Source of the DNA: Thermocaproicibacter sp041859875
GTDB taxonomy: Bacteria; Bacillota; Clostridia; Oscillospirales; Acutalibacteraceae
Length of the DNA stretch: 11,350 nt
Direction of reading: 5' to 3'
Assembly (NCBI GenBank): GCA_041859875.1
Contig: JBFLFY010000040.1
Span: 1 to 11,350 of the forward strand
Shown: in pieces, positions 1-7,223 of the stretch
Position numbering within the stretch: position 1 is the first letter of the stretch
How the letters are laid out: every line of letters starts with the position of its first letter
Translations under genes and position numbers: made by a program
Notes under the pieces: model-generated
Databases searched by the model: none
What the model was told of the DNA's origin: nothing
Seen by the model: the letters and a program-made list of their open reading frames with translations, nothing else

Positions 1-63
1 ATCGTTATTGATGGAAAGGCGTTAACTGCTGTGGATCTCTGTAACGATATAGTAAATTTATAA
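1..63 (+). CDS. C-terminal end of an unknown protein (partial)
   Basis: The first 20 codons of the window are open in frame 1 and end at a TAA at 61-63; the other two forward frames are closed early. The encoded tail (ending VDLCNDIVNL) has a normal protein composition, but I do not recognise a family. The gene would enter from outside the window. Since an IS3 remnant follows directly, this tail may itself have been altered by the insertion. A chance open frame this short cannot be excluded. Confidence 0.25.
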   Translation: MVIDGKALTAVDLCNDIVNL

Positions 64-65
64 CG

Positions 66-104
66 CTCCTGCCTAATGGATTACAGTATCTATTAGAAAA
101 GGAG
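66..104 (+). promoter_or_regulatory. Hairpin that would sequester the orfA ribosome binding site
   Basis: CTCCT at 66-70 can pair with AGGAG at 100-104, and CTAAT at 73-77 with ATTAG at 92-96, separated by a small internal loop. The 3' arm contains the Shine-Dalgarno AAAAGGAG of orfA, whose ATG is at 111. Such folds are known in insertion sequences, where they keep transcripts reading in from outside from producing transposase. No structure was computed; pairing was judged by eye. Confidence 0.4.
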
Positions 105-110
105 TACACC

Positions 111-407
111 ATGCAAACAATTACTGAGGAAACCAAGAAAAAAGTTGTAAAATTACATATCCAGGACGGTCACACAATTGCCAGCCTTGCTGCCGAATAC
201 GGAATCTGCCACGCTACCGTTTCAAACTGGATTCGTGCTTACCGCGAAGGATTCCAAACAAATGATGCCGCAAAGTCTGAGAACAAATTAATGCAGGAGG
301 TTCGGCAATTCCGGCAGAAACTTGCAGAAGCTGAAAGGGAGAACGACTTTCTAAAAAAAGCAGCGGCATCCTTTACTGTCAGAAAAATGGCATCACGCAG
401 AGCATGA
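111..407 (+). CDS. IS3-family transposase OrfA (helix-turn-helix), 3' end altered
   Basis: OrfA of IS3 elements binds the element ends and is the N-terminal part of the frameshifted OrfAB transposase. Residues about 5-45 form a helix-turn-helix (TIASLAAEYGICHATVSNWI), followed by a charged coiled-coil-like segment that ends in the usual ENDFLKKAAASF at about residues 77-88. After this the reading frame runs over the deletion join into foreign phase and stops at 407, so the last ten or so residues are not native. AAAAGGAG at 97-104 gives a good ribosome binding site for the ATG at 111. A run of seven A followed by G at 353-360 matches the A-AAA-AAA type slippery site used for -1 frameshifting. 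The family call is firm; it may still make a DNA-binding peptide. Confidence 0.8.
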   Translation: MQTITEETKKKVVKLHIQDGHTIASLAAEYGICHATVSNWIRAYREGFQTNDAAKSENKLMQEVRQFRQKLAEAERENDFLKKAAASFTVRKMASRRA

Positions 408-643
408 GCAAAGGGTGTCCTTATGACAATGCTCCGATGGAACGCCATTACAATACTTTCAAGGCAGAATTGATCAATCGCTTCAACTTTCGAACCGATG
501 AAGAATTGGCATATGCTGTTTCAGAGTTCGCTTATGTTTGGTACAACCAGATTTGTCCACATTCATACAACAATTATCGAATGCCCTATGAGGCAAGGTA
601 CGGACTGAATCAATTTAGACAGTGGTGTTACAAAAATGCTTGA
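372..643 (+). pseudogene. IS3-family transposase OrfB, C-terminal remnant
   Basis: In the -1 frame relative to orfA, the sequence reads NGITQSMSKGCPYDNAPMER and continues to a YNQICPHSYNN block and the stop at 641-643. This is the end of the IS3 integrase-type (rve) catalytic domain. The glutamate of PMER corresponds to the last residue of the DDE triad; both catalytic aspartates are gone with the deleted part. An ATG at 404 gives a 79-residue open frame, but it lies inside the domain and has no clear ribosome binding site. By -1 slippage at 353-359 the remnant would be read in continuity with orfA. It is not a functional transposase. Confidence 0.8.
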
Positions 644-673
644 CCACAACAATTACTAAAAGAATGGGATGAA

Positions 674-1729
674 ATGTTTATGGAAAGCCAAGAGCAGCAG
701 CATAAAAGGCGGATTCGATACAAAGGAACCCATCCGAGACATTTTAATGAAAAATATAAGGAACTGCAGCCAGAAAAATACGCAGAAACAGTTGAGAAAA
801 TAATTCAAAAGGGCCATACGCCTGCCGGGATGCATATTCCCATCATGGTTAAGGAGATATTGGATTTTTTAGCGATTCAGCCGGGCGAAATCGGGTTGGA
901 TGCTACCTTGGGGTATGGCGGGCATACATCCGAAATGCTCAAGTGTTTAGAGAATAAAGGGCATATTTATGCTTTGGATATAGACCCGATTGAAATAGAC
1001 AAAACCAGAAAACGCTTGGAAGAAATGGGTTACGGGCCGGATATTTTAACAATCAGACATCTTAATTTTGCGAATGTTGACGAAGTTGCTGCCGAGGCCG
1101 GCAAGTTTAATTTTATTCTGGCAGATTTAGGCGTATCTTCCATGCAAATTGATAATCCCGCAAGAGGATTTTCTTTTAAGCAAAACGGCCCGTTGGATTT
1201 GAGAATGAATCCTGAAAGAGGCATTACTGGCGCTCAGCGCTTAAAAGAGTTGACTCAGGAGGAAATAGAAGGCATGCTCGTTGAAAATGCCGATGAGCCT
1301 TATGCGAAAGAAATATCTAAAGCAATTATTCTGAAGCAAAGAAGTGGAGTCGATATTTCTACCACGGCTAAGCTTCACGAAATCATTAAAGAAGCGCTTC
1401 GATTTATTCCGGCAGCTGAAAGAGATAAGGCGGTTAAAAAATCAAGTCAAAGGGTATTTCAGGCTCTTAGAATTGATGTGAACAGCGAATTTGAAACGCT
1501 GTATGCGTTTCTTGAGAAGCTCCCCAATGTCCTTGCCAAAAATGGGCGGGTCGCTGTGTTGACTTTTCATTCTGGTGAAGACAGATTGGTTAAAAAATCG
1601 TTTAAAAGGCAATTCCAAGAGGGTGCTTACAGCAAAATTGCAACCGAAGTAATACGACCGTCGGCAGAAGAATGCGACAGAAATAACCGCGCCCATTCAG
1701 CAAAAATGAGGTGGGCAGTCAAAGCGTAA
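674..1729 (+). CDS. rsmH: 16S rRNA (cytosine-N4)-methyltransferase, RsmH-type with N-terminal extension
   Basis: RsmH (MraW) methylates N4 of C1402 in 16S rRNA with S-adenosylmethionine, tuning the ribosomal P site. At 351 residues it is about 40 longer than the usual 310. Residues 1-50 are a basic extension; the usual start of the family is seen at MHIPIMVKEIL (about 53). SAM motif I is DATLGYGGHT (76-85), followed by LDIDP (101-105), LADLGVSSMQID (149-160), GPLDLRMNP (172-180), FQALRIDVNSE (262-272) and FHSGEDRLVK (298-307). The canonical family has FHSLEDR at the last site. Extended forms of this kind occur as second copies (RsmH2) in Clostridia, outside the division/cell-wall cluster; no ftsL or other dcw gene is present here. 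The start could be ATG 674 or ATG 680, behind a weak GGGATGA. The exact substrate of the paralogue is inference. Confidence 0.88.
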   Translation: MFMESQEQQHKRRIRYKGTHPRHFNEKYKELQPEKYAETVEKIIQKGHTPAGMHIPIMVKEILDFLAIQPGEIGLDATLGYGGHTSEMLKCLENKGHIYALDIDPIEIDKTRKRLEEMGYGPDILTIRHLNFANVDEVAAEAGKFNFILADLGVSSMQIDNPARGFSFKQNGPLDLRMNPERGITGAQRLKELTQEEIEGMLVENADEPYAKEISKAIILKQRSGVDISTTAKLHEIIKEALRFIPAAERDKAVKKSSQRVFQALRIDVNSEFETLYAFLEKLPNVLAKNGRVAVLTFHSGEDRLVKKSFKRQFQEGAYSKIATEVIRPSAEECDRNNRAHSAKMRWAVKA

Positions 1730-1829
1730 GTTTCCCTAGAAAAATTTTTCATTCATTATCTGCAAATCAGCAAAATGAGTTCAGCGCAGTGTATCTTGCA
1801 TATTCTGCATATGTTCAGTCATTTAACGC

Positions 1830-1857
1830 AAAAAGGAGCAGCTTAGCGCTGCTCCTT
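1830..1857 (-). terminator. Rho-independent terminator of the maltodextrin operon
   Basis: A perfect 10-bp stem (1833-1842 with 1848-1857, loop 1843-1847) is followed on the minus strand by a run of T (A run 1830-1834 on the plus strand). It lies about 73 bp past the stop codon of the amylase gene at 1930 and fits as its terminator. On the plus strand the stem is followed by CTCACATCC without a U tract, so it is not a good terminator for rsmH; I see no other clear one for that gene. Confidence 0.8.
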
Positions 1858-1877
1858 CTCACATCCCATTTTAAGGC

Positions 1878-1901
1878 TACCCCAACTATTGACATAGAGC
1901 C
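1878..1901 (-). repeat. Possible solo terminal repeat of an insertion sequence
   Basis: Read on the minus strand, this starts GGCTCTATGTCAATAG and continues GTTGGGGTA. From memory this resembles the terminal inverted repeats of ISL3-type elements in Firmicutes (GGCTCTTTGTCAA-like). I see no second copy and no ISL3 transposase in the window, so it would be a left-over end. The resemblance is recalled, not searched. The plus-strand TTGACA inside it has no matching -10 box. Confidence 0.3.
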
Positions 1902-1929
1902 TTCTCCGCTTTCAGGCCCCTGTTTTACG

Positions 1930-3639
1930 CTACTTTAGCTTTAATATGGCACCGGAAAATGGAGCCAGGTTGCCATTCAAAATTTCACCGCTTTTCAGCA
2001 GGACTTCCGGGGAAACACCGTCTGGAAGGCTGAATTCCTTTTCACTGCTGGTATTATTCAGAACAGTTAAAATCGTCTGGGCACTATTGAAGCGCTTCAG
2101 GTAGAAAACATCGTCTTTCGCCCACATACGCACATCGCCGCGCTGCAATGCTATGCTTTCCCGTCGGAGCATCATAGCGGCGTGGTAAAAATTCCAAAGG
2201 TCGGTGTCCCAAGTGGATTGGTCCCAGTTAAAAGTACGGCGGCTGTCCGGGTCTCCTTTGCCTTTCATGCCGATTTCACTTCCATAATAGGTACATGGAA
2301 TGCCCACATAGCTAAAAAGGAACAAAACCGCAAGCTTTACGCGGCGCTTGTCACCGCCGCACCAGGTGAGAAAGCGCATGGTGTCATGGCTGTCAAGCAA
2401 ATTTAGCATGGAAAAATTTGCCTGTTCAGAATTCCACATCAGGCAGCAGGAAAGGTCGGCGGAAAACAGCTTGGCGTTCAGCTCCTGCGTTGCAAAATAG
2501 CGAATGCAGGCCTTTGTTACCGGGTAATTCATAACGCCGTCAAACTGGTCGCCCTCCAGCCATGGGCGGGCATCGTGCCAGTTTTCGCCAATGATGACGG
2601 CCTCCGGGTTCACCGCTTTCACTGCTTTGCGGAAAGAGCGCCAGAACTCGTGGTCAACTTCATCGGAAACGTCGAGCCGCCATCCGTCTATGCCCGTGGC
2701 ACGCATCCAGCCGGTTACGGTGTCAAGCAAATATTTTTTCATGCCGGGGTTTGAGGTGTTCAGTTTTGGCATATAGCCACAGTCGGAAAATGTACGGTAC
2801 CGGGCTTCTTTTTTGCCATCCGGGTATTGTAGGAAGTGAAACCATCCGGCATACTTGGACTTAGATCCGTTTTTCATCACATCCTGAAACGGCGCAAAAT
2901 TCTCCCCACAATGGTTAAATACGCCGTCGAGCACCACACGGATTCCCCGCTTATGCGCCTCTGAAACAAGGCGGCATAAGGTTTCTGTGTCACCAAATGC
3001 AGGGTCAACTTTGCGGTAGTCGGTCGTGTCATATTTATGGTTGCTGCGCGACTCAAAAATTGGAGTAAGGTACAGGCCGGTAATCCCCAACTTTTGCAGA
3101 TAGTCCAGTTTGCTGATGATTCCCTGCAAGTCGCCGCCGTAGAAGCTGCTCGGCGTTGGAAGTTCGTCCCACGTCGAAAGCTTTTCAGGGTCATTCGACT
3201 GGTCGCCGTTGCAGAAGCGTTCGACAAAGATTTGGTAGAAAACCGCTTCATGCACCCAGTCCGGCACATGATGAACATCAACAGGATTGATGAATGGGTA
3301 CTGGAAATAGTGCAGGTAGGCATACTGGTCGTCAAATGTTTTGGATACGCCCGATTCCGAGTAAACGAGCGTCTGCTTTCCGTCGGAAATCAGGAAGTAG
3401 TAGCCAAGGCGCGGGTCGTCCGTAGTAAAATTATACTGGTAATAGTCAAAATATCGGTCTGTAGCGACCTTTTCCATCGAGTATGCTTTTTTCTCCGACC
3501 AAACGTGCTTCCGTGCAATCACAACGAAAACGCCGGTGCAGTCATCCTTTGCTGTTCGTAGGCGGAGATGCAGTTCCCGATTGCTGTAAGCGTAAGCGTA
3601 GTTGCTTTTTTCTATATGACATAGGCCCTGAAAATTCAC
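1930..3639 (-). CDS. Cytoplasmic GH13 maltogenic amylase / neopullulanase / cyclomaltodextrinase
   Basis: This 569-residue enzyme of the alpha-amylase clan would hydrolyse alpha-1,4 (and possibly alpha-1,6) bonds in imported maltodextrins or cyclodextrins. There is no signal peptide, so it acts in the cytoplasm. Residues 1-120 look like the CBM34-type N domain typical of subfamily GH13_20. The four conserved regions are visible: DGVFNH (238-243), GWRLDVSDEVDHEFW (319-333, nucleophile D323), IIGENWHDA (349-357, acid/base E352) and LLDSHDTMRF (414-423, D419). A small beta-rich C domain follows. The start is GTG at 3639, with GGAGG six bases upstream; the gene follows malE by 26 bp and is last in the operon. 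Neopullulanase, maltogenic amylase and cyclomaltodextrinase cannot be separated from sequence alone. Confidence 0.9.
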   Translation of the reverse strand: MNFQGLCHIEKSNYAYAYSNRELHLRLRTAKDDCTGVFVVIARKHVWSEKKAYSMEKVATDRYFDYYQYNFTTDDPRLGYYFLISDGKQTLVYSESGVSKTFDDQYAYLHYFQYPFINPVDVHHVPDWVHEAVFYQIFVERFCNGDQSNDPEKLSTWDELPTPSSFYGGDLQGIISKLDYLQKLGITGLYLTPIFESRSNHKYDTTDYRKVDPAFGDTETLCRLVSEAHKRGIRVVLDGVFNHCGENFAPFQDVMKNGSKSKYAGWFHFLQYPDGKKEARYRTFSDCGYMPKLNTSNPGMKKYLLDTVTGWMRATGIDGWRLDVSDEVDHEFWRSFRKAVKAVNPEAVIIGENWHDARPWLEGDQFDGVMNYPVTKACIRYFATQELNAKLFSADLSCCLMWNSEQANFSMLNLLDSHDTMRFLTWCGGDKRRVKLAVLFLFSYVGIPCTYYGSEIGMKGKGDPDSRRTFNWDQSTWDTDLWNFYHAAMMLRRESIALQRGDVRMWAKDDVFYLKRFNSAQTILTVLNNTSSEKEFSLPDGVSPEVLLKSGEILNGNLAPFSGAILKLK

Positions 3640-3665
3640 AATGATCCTCCTAAATCCCGTTGCGG

Positions 3666-4949
3666 TTAAGATTCGACTTTAACAAGTGAGTTCCATTCAT
3701 CCTGTGCTTTTTTTGCACCTTGCACAGGTGTGAGTTTCCCATCGTATACAGCAGTGCATACATCGCCGGAAATTGTCCAGAAATAGCTGATGCGCTTTGA
3801 AGTCGGCATAGGTTCGGAATTGTTAAAGGCTTTTATGATAGCCTGCAGCACATCGTCGTTGGCGACACCTTTAATAGTGGAAGCATCTTTGCGCGCCGTA
3901 ATTTTGGAGGCTTTTGTATAAAGCAGTTCTGCATTTTCGGGAGAAATGAGCGACTCCGCAAAAAGCTGTGCGGCTTTCGGATACTTTGTATAAGCGGAAA
4001 CATGGGCATTCTGAATAAAGGCAAAGGATTTCTGCTGGTGACCGTCAAGGGTCGGCAGCGAAACGGCACCGAGATCCACACCGGCCTTGCGGAAAGTCTT
4101 AACATCCCATGGGCCGCTCATGATATATGCGGTATTGCCGTTTTCAAATTGGGTGTCGAGAAAATCTGTATTGCCGAGGTCACCGGAAGAAATTGGGACG
4201 ATTCCGTGGTATTTCTGAAGGACTTCCAGACCTTTTTCAAATTCCGGAGTGTTGAAGCCCGGGTGGTCGCTGTCCGTCCCGTTTTTGCCGAAAAGCTGGA
4301 AGCCGTAGGTACTTAGCATGGTGTACATCGGTGAACCGGTGGATTCAAACAGGTAGTAGAATTTATTTTTCTTCGGATTGTTGTAGGCTTTTGCTTCTTT
4401 TGCCAACTGTTCAAAAGTGCTGATTGGTGTTTTCACCAGTTTTTTGTTGTAAAACAGCACATAGGTTTCCACAGAAACCGGAACCCCGTAGCATTTACCG
4501 CCGCTTGTAACTGTTTTCATACAGATGGGTAAAACTTCATCGTTCAGCTTTGTTACGATGGACTGATCCAGCGGCAGAAAGTAGCCGGACTTAATGCATT
4601 CGGCTGTTTTGTCATGTGGGCAGATAAACACATCCGGGCCTTTACCAGATGGGCCTTCCAACGCGATTTTCTGCGTGTCATACAGGCCGCCTTCCTCAAC
4701 GGTTACCTTAACGCCGTATTTTTTTTGGAAACTTGCAGCTGCGGCTTTGGCGAACTCGGTATCGGAAGTACCGGCGGTGCGGAATTTCAGTGCGGCACCG
4801 GCCTCAGGCTTCAGTTCGGTGGCAGAAGCGGCTCCGCTTTGTGCGGCGGAGGGAGCTCCGCCTTCCGCCGGAAGAGATTTTTTGCATCCTGCAAACGGTA
4901 CGGCAAGAAGTGCGCAGAGCAGAAACGCTGTGATTTTCTTACAGTTCAT
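3666..4949 (-). CDS. Maltodextrin-type ABC transporter solute-binding lipoprotein (MalE-like)
   Basis: A 427-residue family 1 extracellular solute-binding protein. It has a type II signal peptide: a basic start, a hydrophobic stretch and a lipobox ending FAGC, with C22 as the lipid-carrying cysteine. A low-complexity Ala/Ser/Gly linker follows to about residue 50. The mature part shows features of carbohydrate-binding (CUT1) proteins, such as AAAASFQKKYGVKVTVEEGG near the N terminus and SGPWDVKTFRKAGVD in the middle. AGGAGG lies 8 bases before ATG 4949. It follows malG by 29 bp and precedes the amylase by 26 bp, so maltodextrin or a related alpha-glucan oligosaccharide is the likely ligand. 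Placing the binding protein after both permeases departs from the common malE-first order. Confidence 0.88.
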   Translation of the reverse strand: MNCKKITAFLLCALLAVPFAGCKKSLPAEGGAPSAAQSGAASATELKPEAGAALKFRTAGTSDTEFAKAAAASFQKKYGVKVTVEEGGLYDTQKIALEGPSGKGPDVFICPHDKTAECIKSGYFLPLDQSIVTKLNDEVLPICMKTVTSGGKCYGVPVSVETYVLFYNKKLVKTPISTFEQLAKEAKAYNNPKKNKFYYLFESTGSPMYTMLSTYGFQLFGKNGTDSDHPGFNTPEFEKGLEVLQKYHGIVPISSGDLGNTDFLDTQFENGNTAYIMSGPWDVKTFRKAGVDLGAVSLPTLDGHQQKSFAFIQNAHVSAYTKYPKAAQLFAESLISPENAELLYTKASKITARKDASTIKGVANDDVLQAIIKAFNNSEPMPTSKRISYFWTISGDVCTAVYDGKLTPVQGAKKAQDEWNSLVKVES

Positions 4950-4978
4950 ATGGTTTTCCTCCTAATAAGAATTTGTTT

Positions 4979-5815
4979 TCAGCCTTTGTTTGCGCCCGAA
5001 GCAATACCCTGCACCAGGTATTTCTGAAAAATTAGAAACAAAATCGTAATTGGCACAGCAATCAGGATAGCGCCGGCGGCAAACATGGTGAAGTTTGAGT
5101 TCTCTTTTCCGGAAATCATGCTATAGAGGCCGACGGCAATCGTGATGTGCTTGTCGTCGGAAAGTAGCATGTTCGGCAGTATGTAGTCCATCCACGGCGC
5201 CATGAACTGAGAAACGGCGCAGTAGGTGATAATCGGCTTGGAAAGTGGAAGAATGATGTGAAAAAATGTGGTAAAATATCCGCAGCCGTCAATATAGGCC
5301 GCTTCATCAATCTCTCTTGGAATACCGTCGAGGTATCCTTTTACCAGCCACACATTGTACGGAATGGCACCCGCCACATAGATGATGACAAGGGCGATAG
5401 GCTGGTCCAGCAGGCCGAAATTCAGAAACAGTGTGTAGAAAGCCGTCATGGAAAGGAAAGTCGGAAACATGGAAAGCAGCAGAATCGTCATAAGGCTCAT
5501 TTTGCGTCCCTTGAATTTAAAGCGGGAGAAAATCCATGCCGTTATCATGACCAGCAGCACCGACACTACAGAAGTTACAATAGCAATTTCAAATGAATTC
5601 ATGAACCAGCTTGCATAGTTGGTGTCGCGGAAAAGGCGGGTGTAATTTTCCAGCGTAAGCGCTTTCGGGATAAATGTAGAAGAAGCGAGGCCGTTGCCTT
5701 TGTTGAACGAAGAAAGGACAATCCAGCAGATTGGAATCAGAACCAGAAGCGACATTACGATAAGTTCCAGATGCACCCAGAAAGAAGTCATTTTTTTGCT
5801 CATAGCGGCCTTCAC
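4979..5815 (-). CDS. Carbohydrate ABC transporter permease, MalG-like
   Basis: Inner permease subunit of a CUT1 sugar importer, pairing with the MalF-like protein in the membrane. The 278 residues contain about six hydrophobic segments. The EAA loop that docks with the ATPase is clear: EIDEAAYIDG begins at about residue 168 and runs on to LPLSKP at about 194. The C terminus, FQKYLVQGIASGANKG, is typical of MalG. The longest frame starts with GTG at 5815, overlapping the malF stop by four bases, but AAGGAG is then only 2 bases away. ATG at 5803 (MSKKMTSF) has GAAGG at a spacing of 5 and is an equally good or better start. Translational coupling to malF is likely either way. Confidence 0.9.
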   Translation of the reverse strand: MKAAMSKKMTSFWVHLELIVMSLLVLIPICWIVLSSFNKGNGLASSTFIPKALTLENYTRLFRDTNYASWFMNSFEIAIVTSVVSVLLVMITAWIFSRFKFKGRKMSLMTILLLSMFPTFLSMTAFYTLFLNFGLLDQPIALVIIYVAGAIPYNVWLVKGYLDGIPREIDEAAYIDGCGYFTTFFHIILPLSKPIITYCAVSQFMAPWMDYILPNMLLSDDKHITIAVGLYSMISGKENSNFTMFAAGAILIAVPITILFLIFQKYLVQGIASGANKG

Positions 5816-7149
5816 ATCTCCTTAAATGAAGTTGTTCTCTTAAAGTTCCAGTATGACACAATACCGATGAAGATGAAGATCAACAGGCTCATAACGGCCG
5901 CCATGCTAAACATCTTCTGATTCAGAGTCAGCTTGTAGATCCACGAGATGAGAATATCGGTGTCGCCGGCAAACTGGTACGAAGAATCGGCCGGGCCGCC
6001 GCCTGTGAGGAAGTAGATGGAACCGAAAGAGTTGAAATTAAACGCCAGGCTCATTACAATCAGCGGTGCGGTTGCCTTCATCAGCAGCGGCAGTTTGATG
6101 TCGAAGAAAATCTGGACCGCACTGGCTCCGTCTATGCGCGCCGCTTCATAAAGGCTTACATCCTGGTTTGAAAGCACGCCTTCCAGCATAAGCATGAAAG
6201 AAGGGAAGCCAAGCCAGAGGTTTACAAGCAAAATGGATACTTTTGCTAGAGTCGGGTCAGTAAGAAACGGAATGCGGGAAGAGGTCAGCCCGCAATCAAG
6301 CAGGAACTGATTCAGCGGCCCAAACTGGCCGTTCAGCAAGTTGCGGAACATCAAAAGTGAAATCATGGCAGGAATTGCCCACGGAAGTATGAAAATTGAG
6401 CGGTAGAACGAACGGTGTTTCACACATTTGCTGTTAAGAATCAGCGCCTGGAACAGGCCAAGAAAATACGAAGAAAAAGTAGCGACGACAGCCCAGACAA
6501 CCGTCCAGAGCAATACGGAAAGGAAGGTCTGTGTCCAGATCGGCACATTGATTATTTTAGCAAAATTCTGAAAGCCGACCCAGTTTACAAGGCTTGCCGG
6601 CGGAAGATGATTGATGTCGTAGTTTGTAAACGCCGTTAAAACCGAGAAAATAATTGGCATAACGACAATGAAAAGCATGATGATGGCGACCGGTGCAAGA
6701 ACCAGGTAGGGGAACATTGATTTGTAAAGGCCTTTGCCGTATTCTTTTGAGGTCGTAAATGTGCCGCTCTCGTCAATGGCCTTTCCGGTATGGAAAGCAT
6801 CAGCGATGTTCCACACATATATGGCAAGAAAAATCAGAAAGCCTATCAGCGCAATAATTCCGTTGATGAGCAGCATAGTGGAATGGTCGCCCCGCACACC
6901 CGGGACTGTACCAAGGGTATAAAGCCCCCACAAGCCCTTTGTAAAAAAACCGCCGTGCAGTCGAATCTGAAAGTCGCTGATTTCTCCGGCAAAATAGTTT
7001 GCCCAGTAGCCGGACTGGAACTCAATGCCGAAAAACAGCACCTGTGCTAGAAAGAAGAGGAATCCCTTGGTACGCTGCCGACCAATAAAGAACTGGCCGC
7101 TCCCCCACAACAAACAGGAAAGGACCGTTGAGCCTACCCTTTTTTTCAC
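5812..7149 (-). CDS. Carbohydrate ABC transporter permease, MalF-like with extra N-terminal membrane domain
   Basis: First gene of the operon and the second permease of the sugar importer. I place the start at GTG 7149 (445 residues, VKKRVGST) because GGGAGG lies 8 bases before it; an upstream TTG at 7167 is in frame but less likely. Before the usual six-helix permease core there is an additional segment (about residues 8-120) with WGSGQFFIGRQRTKGFLFF and two or three hydrophobic stretches, as in longer MalF forms of clostridia. The EAA loop reads EAARIDGASAVQIFFDIKLP, starting near residue 335. The GGGPADSSYQFAGDTD block near 383-398 is also typical. No ATP-binding subunit gene follows or precedes it, so the ATPase must be encoded elsewhere. 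Confidence 0.9.
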   Translation of the reverse strand: MKKRVGSTVLSCLLWGSGQFFIGRQRTKGFLFFLAQVLFFGIEFQSGYWANYFAGEISDFQIRLHGGFFTKGLWGLYTLGTVPGVRGDHSTMLLINGIIALIGFLIFLAIYVWNIADAFHTGKAIDESGTFTTSKEYGKGLYKSMFPYLVLAPVAIIMLFIVVMPIIFSVLTAFTNYDINHLPPASLVNWVGFQNFAKIINVPIWTQTFLSVLLWTVVWAVVATFSSYFLGLFQALILNSKCVKHRSFYRSIFILPWAIPAMISLLMFRNLLNGQFGPLNQFLLDCGLTSSRIPFLTDPTLAKVSILLVNLWLGFPSFMLMLEGVLSNQDVSLYEAARIDGASAVQIFFDIKLPLLMKATAPLIVMSLAFNFNSFGSIYFLTGGGPADSSYQFAGDTDILISWIYKLTLNQKMFSMAAVMSLLIFIFIGIVSYWNFKRTTSFKEM

Positions 7150-7176
7150 GATCAAAACCTCCCACAAAAGAACAGG

Positions 7177-7194
7177 CCGTTCCCGCTAACACGG
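7177..7194 (-). promoter_or_regulatory. cre-like / inverted-repeat site in the malF leader
   Basis: On the minus strand this reads CCGTGTTAGCGGGAACGG. The core TGTTAGCGGGAAC fits the first half of the CcpA cre consensus (TGNNARCG) but deviates at the end. The outer CCGT and ACGG can also pair as a small hairpin. It lies 28 bp before the malF start, where a bound repressor would block the promoter or early elongation. Catabolite control is a reasonable guess for a sugar operon, but the match is partial. Confidence 0.3.
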
Positions 7195-7223
7195 CACCAT
7201 CCCTAAAAAATGTTGAAAAGCTG

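Larger units (their letters stand above)
66..643 (+). mobile_element. IS3-family insertion sequence with a large internal deletion
   Basis: This stretch carries an IS3-type orfA directly joined to the last quarter of an orfB in the -1 frame, the usual IS3 arrangement. An intact element of this type is about 1.3 kb; here roughly 600-700 bp, encoding most of the DDE catalytic domain, are missing, with the join near 371-376. I could not find convincing terminal inverted repeats or a target-site duplication, so the outer limits given are those of the recognisable parts. It cannot move by itself because no complete transposase remains. It lies about 30 bp before the rRNA methyltransferase gene. 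Confidence 0.75.

Noticed and set aside
640..668. TTGACC at the end of the IS relic as an outward promoter for rsmH
   Set aside because: The hexamer 17 bases downstream is AATGGG, a poor -10; other combinations have wrong spacing.
1797..1812. Short tandem TGCATAT repeat
   Set aside because: Only two 7-base copies with a two-base gap; too short to assign meaning.
1889..1894. TTGACA as a plus-strand -35 box
   Set aside because: No -10-like hexamer at 16-18 bases downstream, and there is no plus-strand gene to serve.
1711..1938. Open frame of 75 codons on the plus strand after rsmH
   Set aside because: It starts inside rsmH, runs through the operon terminator hairpin and into the amylase end, has no ribosome binding site and no protein-like domain.
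3037..3561. Long open frame (174 codons) on the plus strand inside the amylase gene
   Set aside because: It is antisense to conserved GH13 sequence; the amylase frame carries all catalytic motifs, so this is a shadow frame.
4614..5027. Plus-strand open frames of 123-137 codons over the malE start
   Set aside because: They are cysteine/arginine-rich, antisense to the signal peptide and linker of the binding protein, and lack ribosome binding sites.
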